Origin: Acidobacteriota bacterium
GTDB lineage: Bacteria; Actinomycetota; Acidimicrobiia; Spongiisociales; ZC4RG35
Assembly (NCBI GenBank): GCA_004356805.1
Contig: SMXW01000030.1
Coordinates: 1 to 37,659, forward strand
Direction: 5' to 3'
DNA: 37,659 nucleotides
Shown piece by piece: positions 1 to 7,091 of this stretch. Each line of letters starts with the position of its first letter. The first letter of the stretch is position 1. Both the position numbers and the translations under genes were made by a program. The notes beneath the pieces are model-generated. The model worked only from the letters and a program-made list of their open reading frames with translations, was not told the origin of the DNA and did not search any database.

Positions 1-1
1 A

Positions 2-235
2 CAGAGACCGGGGACGGCCAAAGGTGTCTATTTCCTCAACCTCGAGGACGAGACCGGGCTGTTGAACATCGTGGTGCTTCCCGAGGTGTGGGCGAAACAT
101 CGGAACGTGGTACGAAAGAGCCCCGCCCTGGTGATTCACGGGCGTCTCGAGTTTCACGACGGTGTCACCAACATCGTGGCCAGGGACTTCGAACCTATCG
201 GAGTGCGAACAGTGAAGTCCCGTGACTTTCGGTGA
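2..235 (+). CDS. dnaE2: Error-prone DNA polymerase DnaE2-like, C-terminal fragment
   Basis: Only the last 77 codons are present; the gene starts left of the window. The frame is open from base 2 to the TGA at 233-235. The reading R-P-G-T-A-K-G-V-Y-F-L-N-L-E-D-E-T-G followed by a hydrophobic strand, W-A-K-H-R, a strand containing H-G-R-L-E, and a terminal S-R-D-F-R matches the C-terminal OB-fold of bacterial DnaE-type polymerases. The S-R-D-F-R ending is typical of DnaE2, the error-prone C-family polymerase that works with ImuA/ImuB in SOS mutagenesis. The replicative DnaE1 has a similar OB-fold but normally extends further. The partner genes are not in the window, so DnaE2 rather than DnaE1 is an inference from the tail sequence. 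Confidence 0.75.
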   Translation, partial: QRPGTAKGVYFLNLEDETGLLNIVVLPEVWAKHRNVVRKSPALVIHGRLEFHDGVTNIVARDFEPIGVRTVKSRDFR

Positions 236-285
236 CTGATGGGTGTGCAGGCACGTGGACCGGGGCCACGTATCTGCACGCTCTT

Positions 286-921
286 CTAGCCTTGACAGCC
301 GAAAACGTCCCAGCCACCACCGTGATAGACGGCCCACGCGGCCGCCGCCGACGAGGCCTCCGCGTTGATTTGCTCAAATCCGCTAAAGCCGGCGTTGGCC
401 GCCCGCTCGTCCCAGTACCTAGGAAGATGCTGGAACAGGCCCACACCCCCGGTGCGGAGGTTCACCGAGTTGGGATCGAAGCGTGATTCGCACCAGGCGA
501 CCCGGACAGCCCGGTTCACATCTTCGGGCTCGAAATAGAGACTAACCAACGCTCTCACCTCAACCTCAGACAGCCAACCAGAGGTTGGCGATGCGATGGT
601 CCCGGCTGACGGGTGTGTGTCCTCCGTAGGGTCGTCCTCGGTCGGTGACTCCTCGACAACTGCTCCAAGCGTCTGAAGGTTCGGGTCGAGAAATCCCTCG
701 GGAACGTCGAGTTCGGTGTTGGTGGAGGATTGGTCTCCACCAAGCAGGGCGAAGGCAAGTCCGGCGTAGGCACCGCTGGTATGGCCCATGGACGCGGCCG
801 CAGCCTCCACCTGGACCTCTTGCGAGGTCGAGCTGGGGTTTCCAAAAGCCGCAAAACCCACAAAGGCAAGCAGGGCTACTGCAGCCCAACCAGCGATAAA
901 CGAGAGGCGTCTCAAACGCAT
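286..921 (-). CDS. Secreted or membrane-anchored lytic transglycosylase-like protein
   Basis: The protein is 211 aa. It has a positively charged start, one hydrophobic segment at about residues 6-26 (signal peptide or anchor), a low-complexity acidic linker rich in Thr, Ser and Pro at about 85-115, and a C-terminal SLT/lysozyme-like domain at about 118-211. The sequence A-W-C-E-S-R-F-D-P-N-S-V-N (Glu145) is the ES motif of this fold, with the expected G-V-G-L-F-Q-H downstream. It probably cleaves peptidoglycan outside the membrane, in the Rpf/SLT superfamily. The open frame extends upstream to 1095 but would overlap the preceding gene; the ATG at 921 starts the signal-like segment and has GGAG about 11 nt before it. 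It lies 134 nt after the AroQ-hydrolase gene on the same strand. Confidence 0.8.
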   Translation of the reverse strand: MRLRRLSFIAGWAAVALLAFVGFAAFGNPSSTSQEVQVEAAAASMGHTSGAYAGLAFALLGGDQSSTNTELDVPEGFLDPNLQTLGAVVEESPTEDDPTEDTHPSAGTIASPTSGWLSEVEVRALVSLYFEPEDVNRAVRVAWCESRFDPNSVNLRTGGVGLFQHLPRYWDERAANAGFSGFEQINAEASSAAAAWAVYHGGGWDVFGCQG

Positions 922-1055
922 ATAGAAAGTGACTCCATGGCGGATCAGCGTCCGCTCCCAGGGCCTGAAACCATACCCCTCTGTGGAGAACAATGTCGAA
1001 GCGATCAACAGGTCGACCGGACGATCGGAGGTTAGCGCGGTGTGCCCCGTCCCCA

Positions 1056-2138
1056 TCAGATTGATCGGTTTATTGTCTCGACGATCCGTGGCCAAGGATC
1101 ACGCTCCGGGTCGAGAAGGTCAAAGTGCCCGCCCGAGGTCGTGATCAAATCAAGTCCTGCCTGAATGGCAAGCTCAGATGAGTGCTCCAGAGGAACATGA
1201 CGATCGTCCCCACCGTGGACCAGGATCGTTGCTATGTCACCTGGATCGGATACTGGCGGTGCCCCAGACTCGAGCAGCAACCGAGCTTCGGCGGCGCCAT
1301 ACATCCCCGATTGGGCGTGTCGCCCCAGGTCGGTGAGCGGAGCCAACGCCACAACTTGGCTGATCTCAGTTTGGGAGCGTCTCGCCGACCAGAGCGCCAG
1401 ATGCCCGCCAGCCGAATGTCCGATGACGGCAACCTTCTCGAATTCGAGGCCAAGCTGAGGGGCGAAATCAAGCGCCATCAGCACGTCGTGCGCCGAGCCG
1501 GGCCATCCGCCACCGCTGCCGATTCGTCGATACTCGATGTTCCAGGTATTGAATCCGCGTCCGGTCAAGTCGACAGCCAATGACTCAGTGGTGTCTCGCT
1601 GCCACTCCTGACGCCAAAAGCCGCCATGAATCAGGACGACGAGTCCGCGCTTGCCGCTTCGTAGATCCCCCACATTGTCGGCGTGGGGACCATACCGAAC
1701 TGTCTCGAGCGGACCGGCGGCTCGGTTGGCAAGGTGGCGAAGGGCGTCTCGGTAGCCGCTGATTCCGCGTCCGTAAATCGTTGATACGCATGCCTCTGAG
1801 ATCACCGACTCTGCTCGCCAGACTTCCCGGTCTTTGATATTCGAGATGTGAACTTCGACTACCGGTGCCTCCACCGATCTGAGGGCGTCGGCCAATGCCC
1901 TGGATGTGTGGGTCAATGCTCCGGGGTTGATGACTATCCCGTCGTAGTCGTACTGCTGGATGGCGTCGATGAGAGCGCCTTCATGGTTGGACTGCAAGGT
2001 CTCGGTCTCGATGCCAAGAGCTGTTCCCCACCCGGAGACCGATTGCTCTAGATCGGCGAGGGTTTCGCTGCCGTAGATCTCAGGTTCGCGGCTGCCGAGG
2101 AGGTTGAGGCTGGGGCCGTTGAGGATCAGGACTTTCAT
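1056..2138 (-). CDS. Fusion: type II 3-dehydroquinate dehydratase (AroQ-like) + alpha/beta hydrolase
   Basis: The protein is 360 aa with two domains. Residues 1-140 are AroQ-like: L-N-G-P-S-L-N-L-L-G, R-E-P-E-I-Y-G (Tyr22 at the catalytic position), Q-S-N-H-E-G, N-P-G-A-L-T-H-T-S (His77) and V-E-V-H-I-S-N (His97). The Asn that normally follows G-P (Asn12 in the M. tuberculosis enzyme) is Ser10 here. Residues about 150-360 are an alpha/beta hydrolase: oxyanion motif H-G-G-F-W at 171-175, nucleophile Ser242 in G-H-S-A-G, acid Asp311/312, and His338 in S-G-G-H-F. The H-G-G-F-W form resembles kynurenine-formamidase/esterase relatives. Normal AroQ is about 145 aa. The ATG shares one base with the TGA of the upstream ligase gene (TGATG); GTG at 2141 is an alternative start. 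Translational coupling with the ligase is likely. The substrate of the fusion is unknown. Confidence 0.85.
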   Translation of the reverse strand: MKVLILNGPSLNLLGSREPEIYGSETLADLEQSVSGWGTALGIETETLQSNHEGALIDAIQQYDYDGIVINPGALTHTSRALADALRSVEAPVVEVHISNIKDREVWRAESVISEACVSTIYGRGISGYRDALRHLANRAAGPLETVRYGPHADNVGDLRSGKRGLVVLIHGGFWRQEWQRDTTESLAVDLTGRGFNTWNIEYRRIGSGGGWPGSAHDVLMALDFAPQLGLEFEKVAVIGHSAGGHLALWSARRSQTEISQVVALAPLTDLGRHAQSGMYGAAEARLLLESGAPPVSDPGDIATILVHGGDDRHVPLEHSSELAIQAGLDLITTSGGHFDLLDPERDPWPRIVETINRSI

Positions 2139-2893
2139 CACGCCATCCGTGGAAGATGATCGGGTAGGAGGGACGTCGCCTCATCGATGACCGTGCTGGG
2201 CAGCGTTCCGCGTTCGAGCGAGAATCGTGAGGCGAAAGCTTCGATGATGGCGGTGGAGACCTTGTCGTTGTCCAAACCTGGCGATCGATCGGCAAGGGAG
2301 CCGGCGGTTCGTGGGTCCCAGTCGAGACCGAGTGACCGATACACGGGTATGAGGACGTCGCGGATCCGGTGTCCATCGTCGACGACGACCACACCGCCGA
2401 CGTGGGCTGCACCTCTGACAAGACGCTGACCGACGCCCATCACTTTCACACGATCGCCCACGTTGATGGACCATTGGCCGGGGCAATACTCGCCAGGCAG
2501 CTCGCCGATTCGGGCGTCAACCCCAAGCGATTGGAACGCTTGCTGCATCAGTGACGAGATGATCTCGAATCTGTGAATAGTCCGCGCAGGTGGTTTGGTA
2601 TCAGGAACCGCACAGGAAAATGCCAGTGTCGACTCATGGAAAACGGCTGCCCGACCACCGGCGAGTCTCTCCACGGCTGTAAAGCCCTTGGCGCTTGCTG
2701 CTCTTACCGCGTCGAGATATCCCGGTGTCATCCGATCGGCTCGACCAAACGCCACTACCGGTCCGGGAACGTGGAGGCGGAACACGCCATCCATCTCGCC
2801 ACGGGCCACCGCGGACAGAATCGAATGGCTCACCGCGACGTCCATTGCTCCCAGGTCGGGGAAGGCGTCTTCGATCAAAGTGAAGTGATTCAC
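2138..2893 (-). CDS. Lipoate/biotin protein ligase family protein (LplA-like)
   Basis: The protein is 251 aa from the GTG at 2893. It has the fold features of the BPL/LplA family: an N-terminal M-D-V-A-V-S-H-S-I helix, R-L-A-G-G-R-A-A-V-F-H (the R-GGG-V-H motif with the third Gly changed to Arg), a C-P-G-Q-W-S-I segment, and V-K-V-M-G-V-G-Q with the conserved Lys that contacts the acyl-adenylate. It probably attaches lipoate or octanoate to acceptor lysines, or acts as an octanoyltransferase; the sequence alone does not separate these. An upstream GTG at 2929 is open, but 2893 is preferred because TATCCT (2901-2906) lies exactly 7 nt before it, giving a leaderless start. It is the first gene of an operon with the AroQ-hydrolase fusion. 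Confidence 0.82.
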   Translation of the reverse strand: MNHFTLIEDAFPDLGAMDVAVSHSILSAVARGEMDGVFRLHVPGPVVAFGRADRMTPGYLDAVRAASAKGFTAVERLAGGRAAVFHESTLAFSCAVPDTKPPARTIHRFEIISSLMQQAFQSLGVDARIGELPGEYCPGQWSINVGDRVKVMGVGQRLVRGAAHVGGVVVVDDGHRIRDVLIPVYRSLGLDWDPRTAGSLADRSPGLDNDKVSTAIIEAFASRFSLERGTLPSTVIDEATSLLPDHLPRMA

Positions 2894-2900
2894 GTTCTGA

Positions 2901-2906
2901 AGGATA
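2901..2906 (-). promoter_or_regulatory. -10 box, leaderless promoter of the lipoate-ligase-like gene
   Basis: On the minus strand TATCCT fits TANNNT and ends 7 nt before the GTG at 2893. No Shine-Dalgarno is present. This selects 2893 over the longer start at 2929. Confidence 0.55.
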
Positions 2907-2928
2907 AGTGGGGGAGAATGACCACTCA

Positions 2929-2958
2929 CGGATCCGGCAGGAAAGCCGGGAACGTCCG
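2929..2958. other. Stem-loop in the divergent intergenic region
   Basis: CCGGC (2934-2938) pairs perfectly with GCCGG (2945-2949) around a 6-nt loop, and flanking CGGA (2929-2932) can pair with TCCG (2955-2958). It lies upstream of both the minus-strand ligase promoter and the plus-strand lipoprotein gene. It could be part of the lipoprotein mRNA leader or an operator. It matches no riboswitch class I recognise. Confidence 0.35.
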
Positions 2959-3009
2959 GGTAATGGTAGATCGTTCACTATGCGGAAAACGTGAAAGGGG
3001 AAACTTGGC

Positions 3010-3771
3010 TTGTCTCGTTTGACGACTCGCATCGCGCTGGTGATGGCGGTGGCAACTTTGCTGGCGGCCTGCTCTGAGGCGCCACTCGGGTCGGTCGGGC
3101 AGAGAAGCTCAGAATGGATCAACGAACCGGTGGTGGTGACCACCTCCGCGCCTCCCGTAACGATTCCCCGGTCTTCGAGCGCGACGAACCTCCAGTGGTC
3201 CAACGACGGGATTGTCACCGAGAATCTGGCCGACCCGGAGGCGCTGATCGCCGAGGTTTTCGCGAGACGCGAGGGAGACCGCTTCATCCAGGCGAGTAGG
3301 GCAGAAATCGCTGCTGCACTTCCGCTGGTGAGATTTCCGGCCGATGTGCCATATGGCGCCAAGTGGGTTTCCTCCCAGCTTGTTATCGAGAGCTCTGGTG
3401 AGCTCTCAGATGATCCCAGCGCCGCATTTGGGATTTGGTCAGCCGAGCCGTACAGCCGCTCGCGATCGGTGGCACAGATGGCCGTGCTCCGGATAGCAAA
3501 CGACAAGGAGACGGCGACCGAATTGACCCTGGGCGGAGGTGACGTTTCGTGCGCCCGATTTGCCGACCAGTCCACCGATCAATGCGACATCATCGACCTC
3601 AACGGCCGGCAAGTCTGGAGACTCAGTTCAACTGGCGGAACCACCCTGGTCTGGTTCGAAGGCGTCTACCGGTACGAGCTGTATGGGCGGAGCTTCGTTG
3701 CTCAGGACGCGCTTCTGGCGATGGTGGCCGAGTCGGTCTTCCTGGCCGAGCTAGGGACTCCTTTCTCCTAA
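3010..3771 (+). CDS. Putative lipoprotein of unknown function
   Basis: The protein is 253 aa from a TTG start, with AAAGGGG about 9 nt upstream. The N-terminus is basic (S-R-L-T-T-R) followed by a hydrophobic stretch and L-L-A-A-C at residues 17-21, a good lipobox, so Cys21 should be lipidated and the protein held on the outer face of the membrane. The next 50 residues are Ser/Thr/Pro/Val-rich, like a linker. The remainder has no domain I recognise. It contains two Cys in a row of polar residues (C-A-R-F-A-D-Q-S-T-D-Q-C) that could form a disulfide. It precedes the ABC exporter in the same frame with only 30 nt between, suggesting co-transcription. Confidence 0.75.
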   Translation: MSRLTTRIALVMAVATLLAACSEAPLGSVGQRSSEWINEPVVVTTSAPPVTIPRSSSATNLQWSNDGIVTENLADPEALIAEVFARREGDRFIQASRAEIAAALPLVRFPADVPYGAKWVSSQLVIESSGELSDDPSAAFGIWSAEPYSRSRSVAQMAVLRIANDKETATELTLGGGDVSCARFADQSTDQCDIIDLNGRQVWRLSSTGGTTLVWFEGVYRYELYGRSFVAQDALLAMVAESVFLAELGTPFS

Positions 3772-3786
3772 TCTCGACCTTCAAGT

Positions 3787-3792
3787 AGGAGG
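3787..3792 (+). promoter_or_regulatory. Perfect Shine-Dalgarno AGGAGG for the ABC exporter
   Basis: AGGAGG is followed by 9 nt and then ATC at 3802 in the ABC frame. No ATG, GTG or TTG occurs in this frame between the TAA of the lipoprotein gene (3769-3771) and the GTG at 3889, which has no SD. The site therefore points to translation starting near 3802 at a non-standard codon. Confidence 0.7.
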
Positions 3793-3801
3793 AAGAAAAG
3801 C

Positions 3802-5694
3802 ATCTTTCATTCAGGTGGCTGGTGGAGTTATCTCAAGTACGACGAGGAGCAAGACCGGCCTGACATAGACCGCGAACTGCTGAAGCGGGTGTGGAGTTAC
3901 GGACGTCCGTATGCAAGGGGCCTAGTGGGGATTCTCCTCACGATCATCGTCATTTCCGGGTTGTCCGTGCTCCCGGCCATTCTGATCCGTTTGCTGGTCG
4001 ATGAGGCCATCCCCAATGGAGACATTGCCCAACTGACGCTGCTCGGTTTGGGAATGATCCTGGTGCCCTTCATCAACGCCGTGATCGGTGTCGCCCAGCG
4101 ATGGGTCTCATCACGGGTAGGAGAGGGGATCATCTTCGATCTTCGCCGGGAATTGTTTGCCCACTTGCAGCGGATGTCCCTTCGCTTCTTCACAGCTACA
4201 AAGACGGGTGAGCTGATGAACCGACTCAACTCCGACGTCGTCGGCGCTCAGCAGGCCATTACGGGAACCTTCGTGTCGATCGTCTCCAACGTCATCTCGG
4301 TGATCGTGATCCTTTTTGTCATGGTGCAGGCCGACTGGCGGCTCACGCTGCTTGCGGTCGCCGCTCTTCCGCTTTTCGTGCTTCCGGCCCGGAGGGTGGC
4401 GAAGGTTCTCCGTCGGGTGACCCAACAGCAGATGGATCACGAGGCCAAGATGTCGGGGATCCTCCAGGAGTCGTTCAATGTAAGCGGTGCTCTGCTGGTT
4501 CGTCTCTTTGGCAGGTGGGACGAGGAGAGGGAGCGCTTCTCGGAGCAGGCTTCCCTGGTGCGGGACTATGGGGTCCGTCGGGCGATGGTCGGTCGTGGCT
4601 TTTTTGCTGCGCTCGGCCTGGTATCGGCGGTTGGCACGGCGGCCGTCTTTTGGGTGGGCGGTCTTCTCGTTATCGACGGCTCGATATCGCTTGGAACCAT
4701 CGTGATGTTCTCCACTCTGCTCACACAGCTCTACGGGCCTTTGTCGGCCATCTCGAACTCACGTGTCGAGTTCGCTACATCTCTTGTCTCCTTCGAGAGG
4801 GTTTTCGAAGTGCTCGATTTGGAACCCGACATACCCGCTCCCGTTGACCCGGTTGCCCTCTTGCCGGCCACCGGCCGCATCGAGCTCGTTGATGTCTCGT
4901 TCCGGTATCAGTCGGAGGGCCCTGAGGGGCTACAGGCAGTGAAGCGGTTCAGTTGGCATGCGACCCCCGGCGACGACGACGTCGCGCCTCAGGCATCGAC
5001 CCGGAACTGGGCCCTCGAGGACATCAGTTTCATATGCGAGCCTGGAAGCCTGGTGGCACTGGTTGGGCCTTCGGGAGCCGGCAAGACCACGATTTCATAT
5101 CTGGTGCCGAGGCTTTATGACGTCACAGGGGGGCGGGTCTTGATCGACGGCAAAGATGTCCGCGACGTCGACTTGAAGGAGTTGGCAGCAACGGTCGGAG
5201 TGGTTACCCAGGAGACCTATCTTTTCCACGACACGATCGCGGCCAACCTTCGTTATGCCAGACCTGACGCCACACTCGACGAACTGATCGAAGCATCCTC
5301 GGCAGCCAACATCCATGACATGATCGACAAGCTCCCGGAAGGCTACGAGACGCTGGTCGGAGAGCGTGGCTATCGACTCTCGGGCGGTGAGAAGCAACGC
5401 ATGGCGATTGCTCGTGTTCTACTCAAGGACCCCAAAATTCTGATACTCGATGAAGCGACGTCTCATCTTGATTCGCGTTCCGAGGCACTAATCCAGGATG
5501 CGCTGGAGCTCCTTTTGGAGGGACGAACCTCGATCGTGATTGCGCACCGGCTCTCCACTGTGCGCAAGGCCGACCAGATTCTCGTAATAGACGAAGGCAG
5601 GATCGTCGAGAGGGGCAATCACGCCACTCTCATGGATGGCGGCGGGCTGTACGCCGAGCTCTACAAGACGCAGTTTGAGCCGGTGCAGGCCTAG
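3802..5694 (+). CDS. ABC exporter, fused permease and ATPase (half-transporter)
   Basis: The protein is 630 aa if begun at ATC 3802, or 601 aa from GTG 3889. The N-terminal part has about six membrane segments (type IV exporter fold). The ATPase domain has A-loop F-R-Y, Walker A G-P-S-G-A-G-K-T (about 422-429), L-S-G-G-E (about 526-530), Walker B I-L-I-L-D-E-A-T (Asp550, Glu551), and the H-loop I-A-H-R-L-S. It probably works as a homo- or heterodimer exporting a lipid, drug or peptide. The 29 codons before 3889 encode G-G-W-W-S-Y-L-K-Y-D-E-E-Q-D-R-P-D-I-D-R, which reads like a natural pre-membrane N-terminus. An insert of about 30 residues (about 370-403) sits between the A-loop and A-L-E-D-I-S-F, where most relatives have only a few residues. 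The stop shares CTAG with the opposing gene. Confidence 0.92.
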   Translation: MFHSGGWWSYLKYDEEQDRPDIDRELLKRVWSYGRPYARGLVGILLTIIVISGLSVLPAILIRLLVDEAIPNGDIAQLTLLGLGMILVPFINAVIGVAQRWVSSRVGEGIIFDLRRELFAHLQRMSLRFFTATKTGELMNRLNSDVVGAQQAITGTFVSIVSNVISVIVILFVMVQADWRLTLLAVAALPLFVLPARRVAKVLRRVTQQQMDHEAKMSGILQESFNVSGALLVRLFGRWDEERERFSEQASLVRDYGVRRAMVGRGFFAALGLVSAVGTAAVFWVGGLLVIDGSISLGTIVMFSTLLTQLYGPLSAISNSRVEFATSLVSFERVFEVLDLEPDIPAPVDPVALLPATGRIELVDVSFRYQSEGPEGLQAVKRFSWHATPGDDDVAPQASTRNWALEDISFICEPGSLVALVGPSGAGKTTISYLVPRLYDVTGGRVLIDGKDVRDVDLKELAATVGVVTQETYLFHDTIAANLRYARPDATLDELIEASSAANIHDMIDKLPEGYETLVGERGYRLSGGEKQRMAIARVLLKDPKILILDEATSHLDSRSEALIQDALELLLEGRTSIVIAHRLSTVRKADQILVIDEGRIVERGNHATLMDGGGLYAELYKTQFEPVQA

Positions 5695-6062
5695 GCGCCT
5701 CTAGTCAGGTTCTCCATGAGCATCGGCTGAGTTGTCGCCAGGAGTAGGACCTCGCCGTCGTGGGACATCCACAGACGAGGGCCGGCCTGAAGCCAGACCC
5801 GTTTCGGGAGTGCCTCGAGGTTCTTGCGTTTCCGGCTGGATGGCGGCACATACGCAAGGACGCGTCGGGTTGGCGCCCCCAGCGCCTCGAGAGGTCCGAC
5901 CAGGTCATAGCTGCCGAAGAGTGCGGCGATGGCCTCAGCTGAGTCAACCGGCCCCTCACTGGAGAACCAGTCGATACGTTCACACTCCTGACAGGCAGCG
6001 ACCGCTATTCGGCCTACCCAAACCGGTTTGTGCTCACAGAGCTCGGATTGATCGAAGTCCAT
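5691..6062 (-). CDS. Hypothetical protein with possible Cys/His metal site
   Basis: The protein is 123 aa and I do not recognise the family. It begins M-D-F-D-Q-S-E-L-C-E-H-K and has C-Q-E-C at residues 24-27, so Cys9, His11, Cys24 and Cys27 could bind a metal. The middle is acidic and helical, and the end has a basic R-K-R-K segment followed by a short beta-rich tail. The ATG at 6062 is chosen over longer open starts because they overlap the next gene and because TACCTT lies exactly 7 nt upstream. The TAG stop overlaps the TAG of the ABC gene within CTAG. Confidence 0.6.
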   Translation of the reverse strand: MDFDQSELCEHKPVWVGRIAVAACQECERIDWFSSEGPVDSAEAIAALFGSYDLVGPLEALGAPTRRVLAYVPPSSRKRKNLEALPKRVWLQAGPRLWMSHDGEVLLLATTQPMLMENLTRGA

Positions 6063-6069
6063 ACCCGAC

Positions 6070-6075
6070 AAGGTA
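6070..6075 (-). promoter_or_regulatory. -10 box, leaderless promoter of the 123-aa gene
   Basis: Minus-strand TACCTT fits TANNNT and ends 7 nt before the ATG at 6062; no SD is present. Confidence 0.5.
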
Positions 6076-6127
6076 CGAAGCGGGTGTGACAGATTCTTGG
6101 CGCCCCCCGCAGGCCAGTTTCGATCGT

Positions 6128-6535
6128 CTAGAAAGGCTCTAACACCACCACCGGAATCTTGGGGCGGGAGGTCTTCTTCTCGTATTCGGCGAAGAACGAA
6201 AAGTCTCGTGTCTGCTGCGCCCAGATGTGGTCGTGCTCCTCGCCTTCGGCCACTCTCGCCCTGACCGTCACCGTCTCTGTACCGATCTCCACGGTGGTCT
6301 CGGGATTTGACCTCAGGTTGTGAAACCACGCCGGGTTTTGATCGGCGCCACCCTTCGAGGCGAAAATGGCGAAGCCGTTGTCCAACGCTTGATACATGAG
6401 CGGACTGACTCGCTCAGTCCCGGACTTGGCACCGACATGGTGCAGCAGCAGAAGGGGCCTGCCGTCGAACATCCCTCCTACATTCCCGTCATTGTCTCGA
6501 AACTCTTCAATGATGTCCTTGTTCCGGTCGCTCAT
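6128..6535 (-). CDS. DDN-type deazaflavin (F420)-dependent nitroreductase family protein
   Basis: The protein is 135 aa, the usual size of this split-barrel family. The segment R-P-L-L-L-L-H-H-V-G-A-K-S-G-T-E-R and the sequence A-S-K-G-G-A-D-Q-N-P-A-W-F-H-N-L are the hallmarks of F420-binding DDN proteins, as is the later P-E-T-T-V-E-I strand. Members use reduced F420 to reduce quinones or nitro compounds; the natural substrate here cannot be read from the sequence. The ATG at 6535 directly follows the TAG of the universal stress gene (TAGATG), so the two are translationally coupled. The F420 synthesis genes cofG and cofH lie about 2 kb away. Confidence 0.9.
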   Translation of the reverse strand: MSDRNKDIIEEFRDNDGNVGGMFDGRPLLLLHHVGAKSGTERVSPLMYQALDNGFAIFASKGGADQNPAWFHNLRSNPETTVEIGTETVTVRARVAEGEEHDHIWAQQTRDFSFFAEYEKKTSRPKIPVVVLEPF

Positions 6536-7045
6536 CTACACCTCAATGATTGGCATCTCCATGGTGTCCACGATCTTGGTTCCCGGCACCAAGAGAACGG
6601 GGAGATGGGAGTTGGTCATTACGCGGGCCGAGACACTCCGCCAGGCCTCTTCGGTGAAGAGACGCCGGGTGGCTCCCATTATCACCATCTCGGCGTCTAC
6701 TTTCCCGGCAGTCTGGATGATCGCCTCGGCGGGATCGTCGCCATCGACAAAACGAATGTCGCACTCGATTTCTTCTGCGGCCAGGGCGGCACAGATCGGG
6801 TCCACCGCTTTCTGGCCCCTCTCCTCCAAGTAGAGGGCCGCTTTTTCCTCGGCGCTCGACGATTCGTCCTCTGTCTCATCAAGGAAGGAGCGCCGCATGT
6901 CATCGTCCAGCGACTCGAGAAAGGACCTGGGGACGCGTATCACGGTCATCACCGTGACGTTCGCGCTTTCTCCCATAAGACGTTTGCAAAAGCCGGCAAC
7001 CGGAACGGCGGGAAGCACACCTGTAGTGGCGATGAGGATCCGCAC
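6536..7045 (-). CDS. Universal stress protein (UspA) family
   Basis: The protein is 169 aa from GTG 7045. It begins V-R-I-L-I-A-T-T-G and ends with the family's C-terminal strand-loop (A-E-M-V-I-M-G-A-T-R-R ... L-P-V-L-L-V-P-G). The G-x2-G-x9-G-S/T motif of ATP-binding members is incomplete (G-A-T-R-R and then no second Gly), so it may belong to the non-ATP-binding class. An acidic, Ser-rich insert (D-E-T-E-D-E-S-S-S-A-E-E) lies in the middle. The longer open frame would overlap the divergent flavin reductase gene, and TAATGT 7 nt before GTG supports 7045 as a leaderless start. It is the first gene of a pair with the DDN protein. Confidence 0.82.
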   Translation of the reverse strand: MRILIATTGVLPAVPVAGFCKRLMGESANVTVMTVIRVPRSFLESLDDDMRRSFLDETEDESSSAEEKAALYLEERGQKAVDPICAALAAEEIECDIRFVDGDDPAEAIIQTAGKVDAEMVIMGATRRLFTEEAWRSVSARVMTNSHLPVLLVPGTKIVDTMEMPIIEV

Positions 7046-7052
7046 GCCGAGA

Positions 7053-7058
7053 ACATTA
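7053..7058 (-). promoter_or_regulatory. -10 box, leaderless promoter of the universal stress gene
   Basis: Minus-strand TAATGT ends 7 nt before GTG 7045. No convincing -35 is visible. Confidence 0.5.
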
Positions 7059-7091
7059 GGGTTCCCCGCCTCGCTGTGTGAGAAGGATGGC

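Noticed and set aside
922-1055. Possible c-di-AMP (ydaO) riboswitch upstream of the transglycosylase-like gene, because GCTAACCTC occurs on the minus strand and such riboswitches often precede cell-wall hydrolases.
   Set aside because: Only this short 3' piece resembles the consensus; the 5' half would fall inside the AroQ-hydrolase coding region and is not there.
286-1095. Longer 269-aa form of the transglycosylase-like protein.
   Set aside because: It would overlap the upstream gene and place 58 residues ahead of the signal-like hydrophobic segment.
2634-3575. 313-codon minus-strand frame crossing lplA-like and lipoprotein genes.
   Set aside because: It spans two genes on opposite strands and has low-complexity Arg/Ser composition typical of shadow frames.
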